Under the pieces are notes generated by a model. It was given only the letters and a program-made list of their open reading frames with translations, was not told where the DNA came from and did not search any database. This document shows, piece after piece, positions 37,093 through 48,296 of a stretch of DNA of 64,000 nt. Source of the stretch: Neckera pumila (Eukaryota; Streptophyta; Bryopsida; Hypnales; Neckeraceae); NCBI GenBank assembly GCA_963969595.1, contig OZ018416.1, positions 22,336,065-22,400,064 on the forward strand, read 5' to 3'. The position numbers and the translations under genes were made by a program. Numbering within the stretch: the stretch's first letter is position 1; each line of letters opens with the position of its first letter.

Positions 37093-40000
37093 TCATACAT
37101 TGTGCTCTGGCTCTGATAGCAAGCGTTCTGTCTCAGAAGGAGGTATGTCCTTCAAGGGAATCGAAGATACCCGAGTAATAGGAGTCGTATTCGACAATTT
37201 GATGGCAGCGATCTCTACTCGGAAAAATATCCACTGAAAACGACGCAACATCTCCAGAAAGGAAAAGAAGAACACAGTTTTAAAGTTGTGACGTAGATGG
37301 GCTGACAGCTTGTATGTCCAAGCACCTCGCAACACCAGATTGCTGCATATTGCCCAGTAATACACCTGAAACATTAAAGAAGAGAACTTCAGAATCGTAA
37401 AAATATCACCTAAAACAATGGAAACAAATTATCTCCAGGCATTGATGCTTTCAACATCTCGCAATTTTTACTGGTAGGATAGATAATTTTTGGGTATTGA
37501 GCAATGAAAATTTGGTTGACGTAATTTCAGAAGACCCAATTTCATCATCGCTATGATTCTGAGAACAAGCTCTAATTTCCCAAACGGCAGTTCCAAGAGA
37601 TCGTCTTGTATTGTAATCACCTACCCAGGGGCGATTGTAAATCAAGGTAGGTCGAAGACACTGTTTAATTGGCTTCCATGGACCGTTCAACCACCTGCAA
37701 TCATCCGATAATAATTCAACAGGTGCCAAATGAGAATCACAGATTCAGATACGTTATTCTGCCAGGAGTGGTTGATTCGTCTACAGTGACATCTACTTAA
37801 GCTTTGAAAAAACAATAGCAAGAGCAAAAATGAACTTAGCGAGGATGAGATGCAAACCCAAGATCCCAATCCTTGGTGATATCCCACCAAAATGAGTAGC
37901 AGGAGTTGAGGATTGCAAACAACACCCACAGTGGACGCAAGTGACTGAACCAGAATGGTAATTCTACGTGGTACTTGAGAGCTGATATGAAGATAACAGG
38001 GAACGTCGTAGTGTACTTCAACGCTGCAGTCATCAAAAATCAGCACGTCATTAGAAGGATTCTCTCCTCTGCTCTCACTTGAATAGAAGGATTCGTAGGT
38101 TTGCAAAGTACTGTGCAGGGTATGACTGGTAGCTAACCGTACAAGCAAAAGAGAGATGGAAATTTCAACCAATGGAAATTTATTGATCAAATGAATCAAT
38201 AAAACTCGCACTAACATGAAAGAAGGCAGTATCCTACCATTAAAAAGACACGTCTTATCTTTTGTGTCATGGTATTGTCGTAGGCACTGCAAGAATCTGC
38301 TCAAGTAGGGAAAAGCCAGAATAATGGGAATGTAAATTGAGTGACTTCCACAAGTATCATTGGCATCCAACCACGCCACAGTGGCAACCTGGTCAAAAGA
38401 AACAGGAACCTGATAAGAATCGCTAAACTGAAAATGGATCTGCGTAATTTAATATGAGCTTTTCATTACAACCATTTCAAAGCGAATCAACCCGCAACAT
38501 AATAAACTGATCGAAAACATAATATCACAAACTCAAAAAAACACCCAGCAACGCACATGGTCAGAAACAGAATGTACACTACAATCAGGGCTGAACTCTT
38601 AAGCTGCTTTTGTGGGAAACACCTACCTGCCGATGATACATTCTACAGACTGAGCGCTCCAAGTCCGATAGAACCTGAAAGAAACAAGAAGAAATGTTCT
38701 CCCCTGTAAGTTCTTATAGCGTCTAAGTATACAGGTAAGTCGGTATACAGGTATGAAAATGAATGCTGCATTACAAACACCATATACTGCTTGCATATTT
38801 TGGCTATGGAGTTCAACAAATCAACAACAAATCAGTCAGCAAATAACACAGGCTGCAGGGCATCGTGAGAACACAAAGCCACGTACTTTGGCCATGGAGG
38901 TCAGTACGTCCGCCACAAAGAAGTCTGCAAATGTTATTGGCTGTTCAAAATAAAAAAACACAGAGATCGTTACAAATGCATGATTGTTTTCATTTGCAAA
39001 TTCCTTTCAGAACTGTGACTGGAGCTATCTCAGTAGCAATACAAGTATAGATAGAACCAACTAGAATTGAGATCATCGAGGGCAAGCACCGGGAATGGCA
39101 CAAGCCTATGATGAGCAGCTATCCGAGAAATTTAAGTTGAAGACACTCCAATAACACATGTAGCACACAAAATGGCGGAACCATAGGTCTAAGAGCCAAT
39201 TGACAGCATACCCCTACGTCAGAGACAACACTAAAGTGAATAAACGAACGTAAAAGATTTCAGGCTTTAGACGTCCTCAATGGTCTCCTCTACATGACTA
39301 GATTGTTATTCCATCTTTCCGGTGATCCAGGTCTTTCTTTGTCTAATCTGTTTCTCTATTTCCTTGTCAGAAGATAACCTGGATAGGAAAGGTAAGGCGG
39401 ACAAGAGTCTTCAGGAAAAAAAATCGGGTTTGCCCATAGAATGCATCCATGGGGAGTCCCAACATCAATGGCACCATCACATAGAGCAAGACCTGTTAAG
39501 CATTCAACGTTTCATCAAAAATGAAACCCAAAATAACTTTAGATAAATGCATCATAAGATAAAGACGAATGCGAACACTGCTGAGACTGAAAAACAATAC
39601 AAAACGCCATACTTCATAAGCTCACATTCTTGCACAAACGAGTCCTCACTATCCAAGACAATAGTCTGAATCAAGACAAATATGCTTAGCCATCTGAAAT
39701 AGTTTAGTTAAATGAACCCCAAATCACTGACTAAACGATTTTCATAAGGATTAGACTATTTGTGCCAGGCTACACAGACTTGACATACGGGAAAATCGGT
39801 AGAATACATAGACCGTAAGAGACTACCTTAAACATCAATTATACACATGGGTAGAGGATTACACATATTTCAGAGAATAATGAAAGCTTTCAGAGAGCCA
39901 CATCCTGCAACTCACAAGCATCAATCTAGAGGATAAAACGTTGCAAATTTTTTCACAAAGGCACTTCAGATTTGAGGATAAGTTGAACGCTTACTGGTTG

Positions 40001-41856
40001 TGAAGCTGCATGAGAGACCAATCCGTGTGAATAAAGATACAGGTATGCCGTCATGCTTGTAATCACAGCCACAGTCATCCAGGATGCTATCTGAGGCACG
40101 AAAGAGACATACTTCTCATACATGTAGTATATAAAAATCATTTCAGAACACCTTCTGTCTACGAGAAGTTGTTACAACACTGCGTACTAACGGGGAAGAT
40201 ATAGAATTGTACATGCTGATATTTTACGATAATTCATATCATCAAACCATGGATAACAAATGTCACAACCTAATGCCCAAATCCTTCATAAAAGAATACC
40301 AAATACAGTCAAGCAACCAAATGGACAAAACATCAACACAGTATGTTGTCGCGACAACTCAGTTTCAAGCCAGAACCAACGTTCATACAGGAAGCTCAAA
40401 TGGAAAATTTGGACTTCACCTTCCAGATTTCTTTATGGCTGACATGATTAAGATCTAGTTCAAACACACGGGCATAAGGTAGACGTGAAGTCACAAACAC
40501 CCAGACATTTATTCCCCACAACCACACCATCGCAGACTGCAATATCAAGAAGAAGAGAATTAGAACAGTTTCGTTTCTTTGTCATGTTACAATTGAAATC
40601 CACGGAAATAGAACCAAATGCAGGCGACGCAAATAAACCGAGACAGCAAATTTGCAAGGCCTAATTCAGAAACGGATACAGTGCTAACCCTTCACAAGTC
40701 TTAAGAAAAAATCACATCATTAGATTATGAGCATCACAAGCTCCAGCAAAGCTAACCTTGCGGAGCCTTTACAGGAGTGTACAGCGCTCTTTATAAAATC
40801 CCAGAAAACAAAGTTCGGTTTTCCATAATTGAAAATAAGCACATTTGAATAAGAACAAGATGTTTTACATGGATCACAAAGAAACACGTTATGCAGAGTC
40901 ATTTCAAAACATAAAGACGAAGAAAATCAACTGTTGATTGCTCACCATTAGGAAGAGTGGATTATAATATAGAAATACTTCATAGAAGAATTTGTCCCGA
41001 GTCGTCACATTCATAAGAACCATAGACTCGTAAGCTACCTGTACTCCATGGTAATCCAACATCCAAAGCAGATTCTCATCAGAAAGGAACAATTACACCA
41101 AGTATGCAAGGAAACAAGAATATTACAGCAGCATCGATGTTTACTTAGATAAAACCTGACATATGCAAACAAATTCCTTGACGGAGGCACCACTTAGGGT
41201 GACCAAGCACATCATAAAGAAGAAGGCTATTACCTTCAAGCAGAAGAGAATCCAAACAGCAAAGAAAATAGCCTGCAAACGGGACCCTCTTCAACGTCAA
41301 TTGTTCATCTCATCAAGTAGAATATCAGACTGCACGACACTGGACTATCAACGGCGTCGTATTGCCCTGATACTATAGTATCCCAACAATAAATGACATA
41401 TATCATATGAGACTCTGTAACAACTCAGTTCCAATGCATTATCGCAGTAAACATAAACATCAGAGGACTCGGTACTTGGGAAATACAGAGCGGAATTACC
41501 TGGATGCCCCATGTTGAAGGAGCAGTAGTCTTCATTGCGCTCTCTTCTGAATTTACACTCTTGTCACTCACTTCCTGAGTAACCCGGCCGGCCCATTCTG
41601 CAAAGTTTAATCCTTAGAATCAACTCACAGACGGTTAACAATACGAAGCCTGTGCCTTCCTCGAAAACGAAAATTTCAATCGATGATCCGCACACTTTTA
41701 GTGATATCCACCAGCTCGGGCTTCAAACTCACCTGAATCCAGATTGATCGACCTACTTCCAGTGCGTCGTAGTGGTGGACTCTTCGCCGGTCTCTTGTCC
41801 AATGAATGGAGAGACGATGGACTATGCACGTCGATGTTCAAAGAGGGTCGAGACAT
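37093..41856 (-). CDS. EXS-domain (ERD1/XPR1/SYG1) multi-pass membrane protein without SPX domain
   Basis: Thirteen coding exons on the minus strand, in order: 41733-41856, 41500-41597, 41234-41272, 40946-41038, 40420-40536, 39995-40090, 39379-39492, 38887-38940, 38627-38674, 38238-38388, 37858-38023, 37625-37694 and 37093-37365. They total 1443 nt, all in phase, 480 aa. The N-terminus (MSRPSLNIDV) is short and Ser/Arg-rich, with no SPX domain. The EXS domain follows: WLWGINVWVF, STMTAYLYLYSHG-like, ITFADFF.ADVLTSM, AWLDANDTCGSHS, RFLQCLRQYHDTKDKT, SALKYHV, CYSFWWDITKDWDL, and SNLVLRGAWTYKLSAHLRHN before RRFQWIFFRVE. The family includes yeast Erd1 (Golgi; phosphate recycling and ER-protein retention) and the phosphate exporters PHO1/XPR1. 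Plant EXS-only proteins are closest. Transport of phosphate in Golgi is an inference. Confidence 0.93.
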
Positions 41857-42525
41857 TCCTTGTTGTCGTAGGCCTGGGACCCCTTATCCATCTGCTATAA
41901 CTCTTTGCAACGCCTCACGTCAATTCTTCTCTTCAATCCTAAGGTCTGCTTCTTCCTCCCAGTGTAAGAGATAACATCTGAAGGTACGGCACAAGCAAGT
42001 CATGTTAAACCACCTCAAAATCTCCACGGAGGTCAAATTCAGCCTATCCCTACATATTTTCTTTTCTGAAGACTTCAACTTGGTTCACGCTTCAGATAAA
42101 AACAAGCAAAATGCCGAACTGCAATAAAACCTCTTTAACTCTTTTATTTCGCTTAGTCCATAATCTGCCTTCCATCGAACCTCCACACAAACACCAAACT
42201 AAAAAAAATGCATTTCTGATCAAAATTCGGAACCATGCTCACCGATCGAGGCAATCAGATCACGTCTTCTGATGCCGAACTTAAATTAACCTCGATGCCA
42301 TGCCTTGGAGTAATTCGCAGAAAATCCCCGGACTTCACCGAAAACCTGTCATACCCTAATTTCTCACAATCCTGAACTTCGTATCCGCACAGCTACTTGT
42401 CCAAGCCCTAAGTTCAATCCAAAGCAACGATCTCCTCTGCAGCAAAACCCTATCGAAGCCCCCTTGGCTCGAAAAATGGCTCCGAATTTAGGAAGAACTA
42501 TTAAAACCTGCAATGCAGGTCGACT
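41857..42525 (-). promoter_or_regulatory. EXS gene 5' leader with intron and two uORFs
   Basis: A 5'-UTR intron spans 41978-42242 (donor GTGAGC, acceptor CCTTCAG). The second leader exon begins directly with an ATG: uORF1 at 41939-41977 encodes 12 residues (MLSLTLGGRSRP). uORF2 at 41838-41891 encodes 17 residues and overlaps the main start codon in another frame, so ribosomes translating it would pass the main ATG. The whole block from about 42525 to 41885 is duplicated in inverted orientation at 47618-48219, upstream of the EGY3-like gene. Confidence 0.7.
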
Positions 42526-44390
42526 CACCACGCTTCGACATTCATCTTCTGACCATTTCCGTCCCAGTGCACGCATCCACGAATTCGGCTCAGCAACGGA
42601 GCTCACGACCACAACAGCAGATCCAGAAGAAAGGCCAGGCGAAAACGCAGCTTAAAATACTCTAGACGTGCCGATTGGGTAGAATTGCGAGCGGTAAAAA
42701 ACCGGATCGCAGCACGGGAAGGGGCGAGAAAGAGCTCGACAGGATCGCAAGGAGGCGGGTAATGAGGAATCCCTCCGTGGGGAAGCTGCGATTTCCGCCG
42801 GAGGCCGCTTGCTTGCGCGAGATCTACGAAGCGCGAGCGAGGTCGCACCTCCAACGCTGATGCACTACTCTCACCTCCCCCAACGCCATAGGACGCGTTG
42901 TTGGCTACGGAGGAGAGCTGCGCACCTTCGGAACGTGGTTAGGGAACGATATGGAACGTCCCTTGGGCACAATGAAAGGCAGTGCACTTTAGGAAATGCA
43001 GTGAAGACGTGCCATGTTCCAAATTACTGAGAGCGATCTTCCATGCTGTGTTGGAGTTGGAAAATAAATTTTGTTCAGTTTTCTAAATTAGAGCCAGATG
43101 TTTTTGCTCCTATGCAACTATGGAGAAATTGTTATTTAAGCTTAGGAGTAGGTTTGCCTTATTGTCAAGTAAAAACAATTGAAACGTTCAAGTTCAAGTT
43201 CATTGTCAAAAATAGTTTTTCGGAAGTCAAAAATTTGCTTCCCTTCTTTCTACAAGCCTCCTTTGAATGTTTTAACAACCAACTATTCATATTCTCTTTT
43301 TGCAATTGTTGCACACTTCCATGTAGAGTTTCAATGTATTTTGTCTCTTCTGCGAGGCTTAATCAATTCTAAGTGCATAGAAGTCTACCCAGAGGTAGAC
43401 ACACTTTCTTCCGTCTCAATAACTGATTCCGTTCAAATGAACATTGTGTTTATTTTGGACAAGAATCTAAGAGCGAACATGATTTCATATCACTTAGCTC
43501 AAAAGTGATAAGACATAATGCATGTTCCTAGATTCTTGAGTGTTGAAATGGATAGAGGGATATTATTTTTAAGATTGATTGGATGTAGTGACGGAATAAG
43601 GTGCGCTTGCTTTAATTGAGACCTTTATTCATCCAAGTTCATTTACTTTTATCTAAACATACTAATTCAATTCGATTCAATCTTAAATTCATTCAATTAG
43701 TGTGGCCTATTGGAAGGTCTTGCACAATTCATACTCTTTGGCTTATTGAAATAGCTTGTAACGTGGGCATGCGTTCTTTAAATATTGTATACAAAAGTCA
43801 TAGGTGATAATTTTTTGGATAGATGACTTAAAATCAACACAAGTCTAGATGTTAATGTTCAATTTCAATATGTCTTCTTTATCAAATATTGTCAGAATGT
43901 CCTTGTAAGATAATTGTTCATCACGTACATTAAACGCAAACTCAATCACGATTACATTTGCTACAATTTTGTCATGCTTTCATCTACATGATTTTTTCAT
44001 TCATCCATTCTTGTTCAACCCCAATGGTGTCCAAGCAACTGTTCAATGAAACCTTGTGCTTGATGAGATCTTTTGGTCGGTCGGTGCATTGCAACAAACA
44101 CCATTCTAATAAATTATTAGGTGCAATTACAAGAATGTTACATTCACACTTTGTACCAACTCATGTGGCACTTGGTATTGGCTTATGTTTGGATAGGAGG
44201 TACATAAAGGGACCAAGTTCTAAAACCATTTTCTATTGCAGAAGTACTCCATATTGCTTTCTTCAATGTACCAATTGCATTTACCAATGCATCAATAATG
44301 AAAGTATGAGGGGATGGACAATTGTAGAGCCTCACGTGGTCCCAACTTCAAAATTCCTTACTAATTCCGCAAAGGGCCAAAGAAACCATT
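42526..44390. other. EXS upstream flank and intergenic region, no gene recognised
   Basis: 42530-43000 is GC-rich for this window and may be the distal EXS promoter. 43030-44390 is AT-rich. A 168-codon ORF at 43958-44464 has no recognisable domain and runs into the fold-back repeat, so I do not call it. This block has no counterpart in the right half of the inverted duplication, where promoter and leader are directly joined. Confidence 0.4.
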
Positions 44391-44752
44391 TTGTAGCAAT
44401 CAATTTGGCAATGGATGGAGAACAAGTAAGGCTCACCAGGAACGGAGTGAGCTTCTGCTGGTGAGGGCGACAGATGGGGCTGGTAGCATGGAGATACTGC
44501 TGTGCACCACTATCCGGGTATCATTCATCAGGTATCAAGTGGGTATACTTGTTTACCAAACTCCTTGTACCCGCTTGATACCTGACACACAATACCCGGA
44601 TAGTGGTGCACAGCAGTATCTCCTCAGTACCAGCCCCATCCATCGCCTTCCGAATCGCAAAGTCAGCAGCCGCTCCTTCGCGAGAAACTCGCTCCGTTCC
44701 TAGTGGGGCGTATTCTCCATCGATTGCGAAATTGATTGCCACAAAATTCTTG
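44391..44752. repeat. Fold-back palindrome of DUF427 promoter sequence
   Basis: 44391-44551 and 44562-44752 are imperfect inverted copies meeting near 44557. The best-matched core is GCACCACTATCCGGGTAT on the left, paired with ATACCCGGATAGTGGTGC on the right. Both arms correspond to 47425-47620 upstream of the DUF427 gene, so this promoter segment exists three times in the window. Confidence 0.75.
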
Positions 44753-45225
44753 TCTATCATAAGTAATCCTCAGTCCTTCTCATCGTCATCGTCATCGTCG
44801 TCGAAGTTCAAGCGCCACAATTCCGATATCGAATAGCTTCACCTTCTTCAGTTGTGACTGAAGCTTCCTTCATTCGCGTACCTGCAAAATGATCGCTGCG
44901 ACGGACTCCTACGAAGTGGTGGAGGGCAATGTCTACTTCCCGCCTTCTTCAGTCGACATGAAGTACGCCAAGCCCAGCAACACGCACACCACCTGCGGTA
45001 CTAATTTCCTTGGCATTTCGTAACAAGAACTTCGAGTTGAAGGGTGGCACAATTGAGAAGAAAGGTTTTGAGTGAGCGCCAATTCGTCAGGTGTAACTGG
45101 CATGTGAAATGGCTAGAGAATTTGAAGTTCATCCCTAGTCGTTTTGTACTGGTTGGAGCTTTCTTGATTTAGTTATAAATTTCGAAGTCATTGTAGTGTG
45201 TGTCAGAATTGGCATGTGCTTTTAC
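44568..45225 (+). repeat. Left arm of inverted duplication (DUF427 promoter, exon 1, part of intron 1)
   Basis: The arm matches the reverse complement of about 46940-47618 with scattered substitutions and small indels. It carries the promoter, most of exon 1 and about 230 bp of intron 1, and stops at about 45225 where similarity ends (after GTGTGTGTCAGAATT). Confidence 0.82.
44889..44997 (+). pseudogene. Partial DUF427 exon-1 copy
   Basis: It reads ATG then IAATDSYEVVEGNVYFPPSS and on to THTTCG, ending at a donor (GTACTAATTTC) homologous to that of the DUF427 gene. The first ten codons of the parent exon are replaced by unrelated GTACCTGCAAA-type sequence that supplies a new ATG. No following exons exist on this strand, so this is a fragment and not a gene. 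It differs from the parent at few sites, suggesting a fairly recent duplication. Confidence 0.8.
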
Positions 45226-45886
45226 AGATTCTATAATTGCCAACAAACTAAAACTCTATAACTTTTCGTGAATAGCCAGTATGGGCTGCCTGACCCAAAC
45301 TCAAACCACTTGCAAATTGGTCAAACTCCTTCAAACCGTCGTTAATGATTTCTACATATGGATGATCGTAATGAAGAAGTAATTGTGTAAGACAATTCAT
45401 ATCCCCAATCTCAAAGTTCTATGACAACTTAGGAATCCAGAACACCTTGCTAACACTAAAATGTTAATTATAACACTAACGTGCAGTCCACCAGGTCAAA
45501 GAACTTTAGTCCTCTCTCTTCGAAACTTTAAATCACTTTTACGGTCAAGTCTATTGAACGCACGATTCCCTACATTTCGCTCATTTTTTATTTCTACATT
45601 TTCTCTCCTCCCAGAGGCACCATTTCCTATTTCATTCTGAGCAGTCCGGTCCAAAAATTACATTGCAAACAAAGTCAACAACTGATTCATATAAAAGACC
45701 ATCCAACACATTAAACAGCTACTTCACAAAGTACTCAAAATGAAAGTACTCAGAGTGAAAGAACCTTTTATTTTAGAGCACATATGTACATCAACAGTTT
45801 TGCAATGTACTCACAGTGCCATACTTGCATATACTTTGACAGCTCTAAGCTGAAAAAACTACACCACCAACACCATTGCTAACAAA

Positions 45887-47296
45887 TTATGCCTTCGCAG
45901 CTTTCTCAACAGTCACTCCTTTCCAGAAGGCCACATAATCCTGCAACCGTTCACATACTGTCAAGTCCCAATTTCGAGGCAACGGTGTCACTCTCTCATT
46001 GACTGCTTAGAAAGATATAACCTATAACCCGTAACACTTCTATATGATCAACAAAAAACTACGTAATACCAAAGTGGGGTTTTGAAACTAACATCACAAA
46101 GAAAATAGTGGAGAGGAGTAGAACCCAATCTGCTAGCCCTTCTTAGTTGCACTCTCACAAACTACTACTAAATCTGATGTAGAAGATATGCAAATGCACA
46201 AACTTAGATGGTCAGTTAAAAATGCCATTGCCATTGCCATTACATTCAATGATGGCAATCCAAACCATGGTTATCAAAAATAATTTGCAGATAACTAACT
46301 CACTTGCCATCCAACAGCTCAGTAGGTACAGACATGCAAATGATTTTTAAGAACCCTGTCCTTGACTGCCATCACCTGGTGTATATTAACAGCTCTACCT
46401 AATTGACAACTTCGAACACCATCCAACACTTCACGCTTTCAGGCATCAAATCCGACAGGACGCAAACATCGGCCGAAGCCTTCAAGCGAACAGGGGATCA
46501 ATCCACACCTCAAAATTTCACGCCAGGAAGGAAATTTCATGTCAAAACAGAGTGAAATCAACTACAACTGCAGAAAATGGGCACGCGTGTTCCCATACAC
46601 TTCAAAAGAAAAGATGAAACAAACAATCTTTGATGGTTCTCACAGTCCCAACGCACCTTGATGTTCTGTGCAGCAGGTTTTGGCGATGGATAAAACCACG
46701 CAGCATCCTTGTTCTCCTTGCCTTCAACTTCTATGGTGTAGTACGACGCTACCCCTTTCCAACCTGCCCAACCAAGAAAGAAAACCCCAACTCAGAGTGG
46801 TTGACAATTTCTCCTAATTACAATCGAAATCACGATCATAAACTAAGACAATCATAAACCAATGAAACCATCGCATTCCATTTCGAGAAATTGTAGCTTT
46901 GTAGGAGAATTAAGAATAAACATTTTAAGCAAAGGTTTTGACACACACACCACAATGACTTTCGAAAACTATAACTGAATCAAGAAAGCTTCAACCATTA
47001 CAAAACGACTAGGGGTGAACTCCAAATTCTCCAGCCGTTTCACATGCCAATTACACCTTACTAATTTGCGCTCACACAAAACCTTTCTCCTCAATTGCAT
47101 GTGCCACCCTTCAACTCAAAGTTCTTGTACGAAACTGAATGCCAAAGAAATCAGTACCGCAGGTGGTGTGCGTGTTGCTGGGCTTGGCGTACTTCATGTC
47201 GACGGAGGAAGGCGGGAAGTAGACATTGCCCTCCACCACTTCGTAGGTGTCGGTCGCGGCGATCACTGCACCGCCCCAAATGGCCCGAGTCGCCAT
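45887..47296 (-). CDS. DUF427 protein gene, apparently frameshifted in exon 2
   Basis: A small soluble protein of about 99 aa in the intended form; the biochemical role of the family is not established. Exons: 47158-47296 (MATRAIWGGAVIAA to TTCG), 46656-46763 (WKGVASYYTIEVEGKENKDA, then AWFYPSPK) and 45887-45940 (DYVAFWKGVTVEKAAKA, stop). Start and splice sites are clear. Exon 2 is 108 nt where 107 is needed: a run of five A (minus strand, around 46677-46682) after the SPK codons puts the rest (PAAQNIK and exon 3) in the +1 frame. Either the gene is broken or the base is a homopolymer sequencing error. It is divergent from the EGY3-like gene. A promoter and exon-1 copy lies at 44568-45225. 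Confidence 0.82.
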
Positions 47297-47618
47297 TGCG
47301 AATGAAGGAAGTTTCAGTCACAACTGAAGAAGGCGAAGCTGTTCGATATCGGAATTGTGGCGCTTGAACTTCGACGACGATGGCGATGAGAAGGACTGAG
47401 GATTACTTATGGTAGACAAGAATTTTGTGGCAATCAATTTGGCAAATACGCCTCAGTGCCTCACCGGGAACGGAGCGAGGTTCTCGCGAAGGAGCGGCTG
47501 CTGACTCTGCTGTCTGGTGGCGGTCGATTCGGAAGGCGATGGAGTGGGCTGATACTGTGGAGATACTGCTGTGCACCACTATCCGGGTATTGTTTTTCAG
47601 GTATCAAGCGGGTGTAGG
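46940..47618 (-). repeat. Right arm of the inverted duplication
   Basis: Reverse-complement partner of 44568-45225. On the minus strand it holds the DUF427 promoter, exon 1 and the beginning of intron 1. Its outer edge at about 47618 joins directly to the EXS-type leader copy, whereas in the left half about 1.9 kb separates the corresponding parts. Confidence 0.82.
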
Positions 47619-48219
47619 CAGGCGTTGTGGGTTTTCATAGTTCTCTCTACAATTCGGAGCCAAGGGTGCTTCGGGATGGTTTTGCTAAGTTACGTTGCTT
47701 TGGATTGAACTTAGGGCTTGGGCAAGTGGTTATGTGGATACGAGGTTCGGGATTGTGAGAATCTGGGGGTATGACAGGGTTTCGGTGAAGTCCGGGGGTT
47801 CTTTCGGCGAATTACTCTTAAGGCATGGGATCGAGTTTAAATTAAGTTTGCCATCAAAAGACGTGATTTTATTGCATTGATCTGTGAGCGCGTTTCCGAA
47901 TTTTGATCAGAAGTGCATGCTTTTAGTTTGGTGTTAAGGCAGATTGTTGTCATCGACTATGGACTGATCAAAGAAGAAGAGTGAAACAGATTTCCTTGCA
48001 GTTCGGCATTTTGCTAGATTTTTTCTGAAGCGTGAGGCGAATTGAAGTCTTCAGTCAAGAGAATATGTAGGGATAGGCTTAATTTGACCTCCGTGGAGAT
48101 TTTGAGGTGTTTAATGAGGACTTACTTGTGCCTGTATCCGCAGATGTTATTTCTTAGGCTGGAAGGAAGTAGCAAACCCTAGGATTGAAGAGAAGAATTG
48201 ACGTGAGGAGTTGCAAATC
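47618..48219 (+). promoter_or_regulatory. Captured EXS-type leader driving the EGY3-like gene
   Basis: This matches the minus strand of about 42525-41885 nearly end to end. Shared landmarks are TTCGGAGCCA, TTGCTTTGGATTGAACTTAG, GGTGAAGTCCGGGG, TTTTGATCAGAA, GACCTCCGTGGAGATTTTGA and AGAAGAATTGACGTGAGG. The 5'-UTR intron is preserved at 47884-48143 (260 bp against 265 bp) with a GTGAGC donor and a CGCAG acceptor. The uORF starting at the splice junction is preserved at 48144-48182 (MLFLRLEGSSKP, also 12 residues). Similarity ends sharply at about 48219 after GTTGCAAA. A further 6-codon uORF starts at 48223. Confidence 0.85.
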
Positions 48220-48296
48220 CACATGGCGCCATTCCTCTATTAATTCTCTCAATTTCGCTTCTTCTGGGAATTTGTCCAACTTCGGTGACGGGGGCT

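Noticed and set aside
37687..38379. A 230-codon minus-strand ORF as a gene of its own
   Set aside because: It is EXS exons 38238-38388 and 37858-38023 read through introns. Family motifs require a change of frame at the splice junctions.
43958..44464. A 168-codon plus-strand ORF
   Set aside because: No recognisable domain, AT-rich composition like the surrounding non-coding DNA, and its end lies in the fold-back repeat.
44889..44997. A second functional DUF427 gene on the plus strand
   Set aside because: Only part of exon 1 and some intron are present. Exons 2 and 3 are absent downstream on that strand.
48285..48296. EGY3-like start at 48285
   Set aside because: The codon is GTG. The first in-frame ATG is at 48297.
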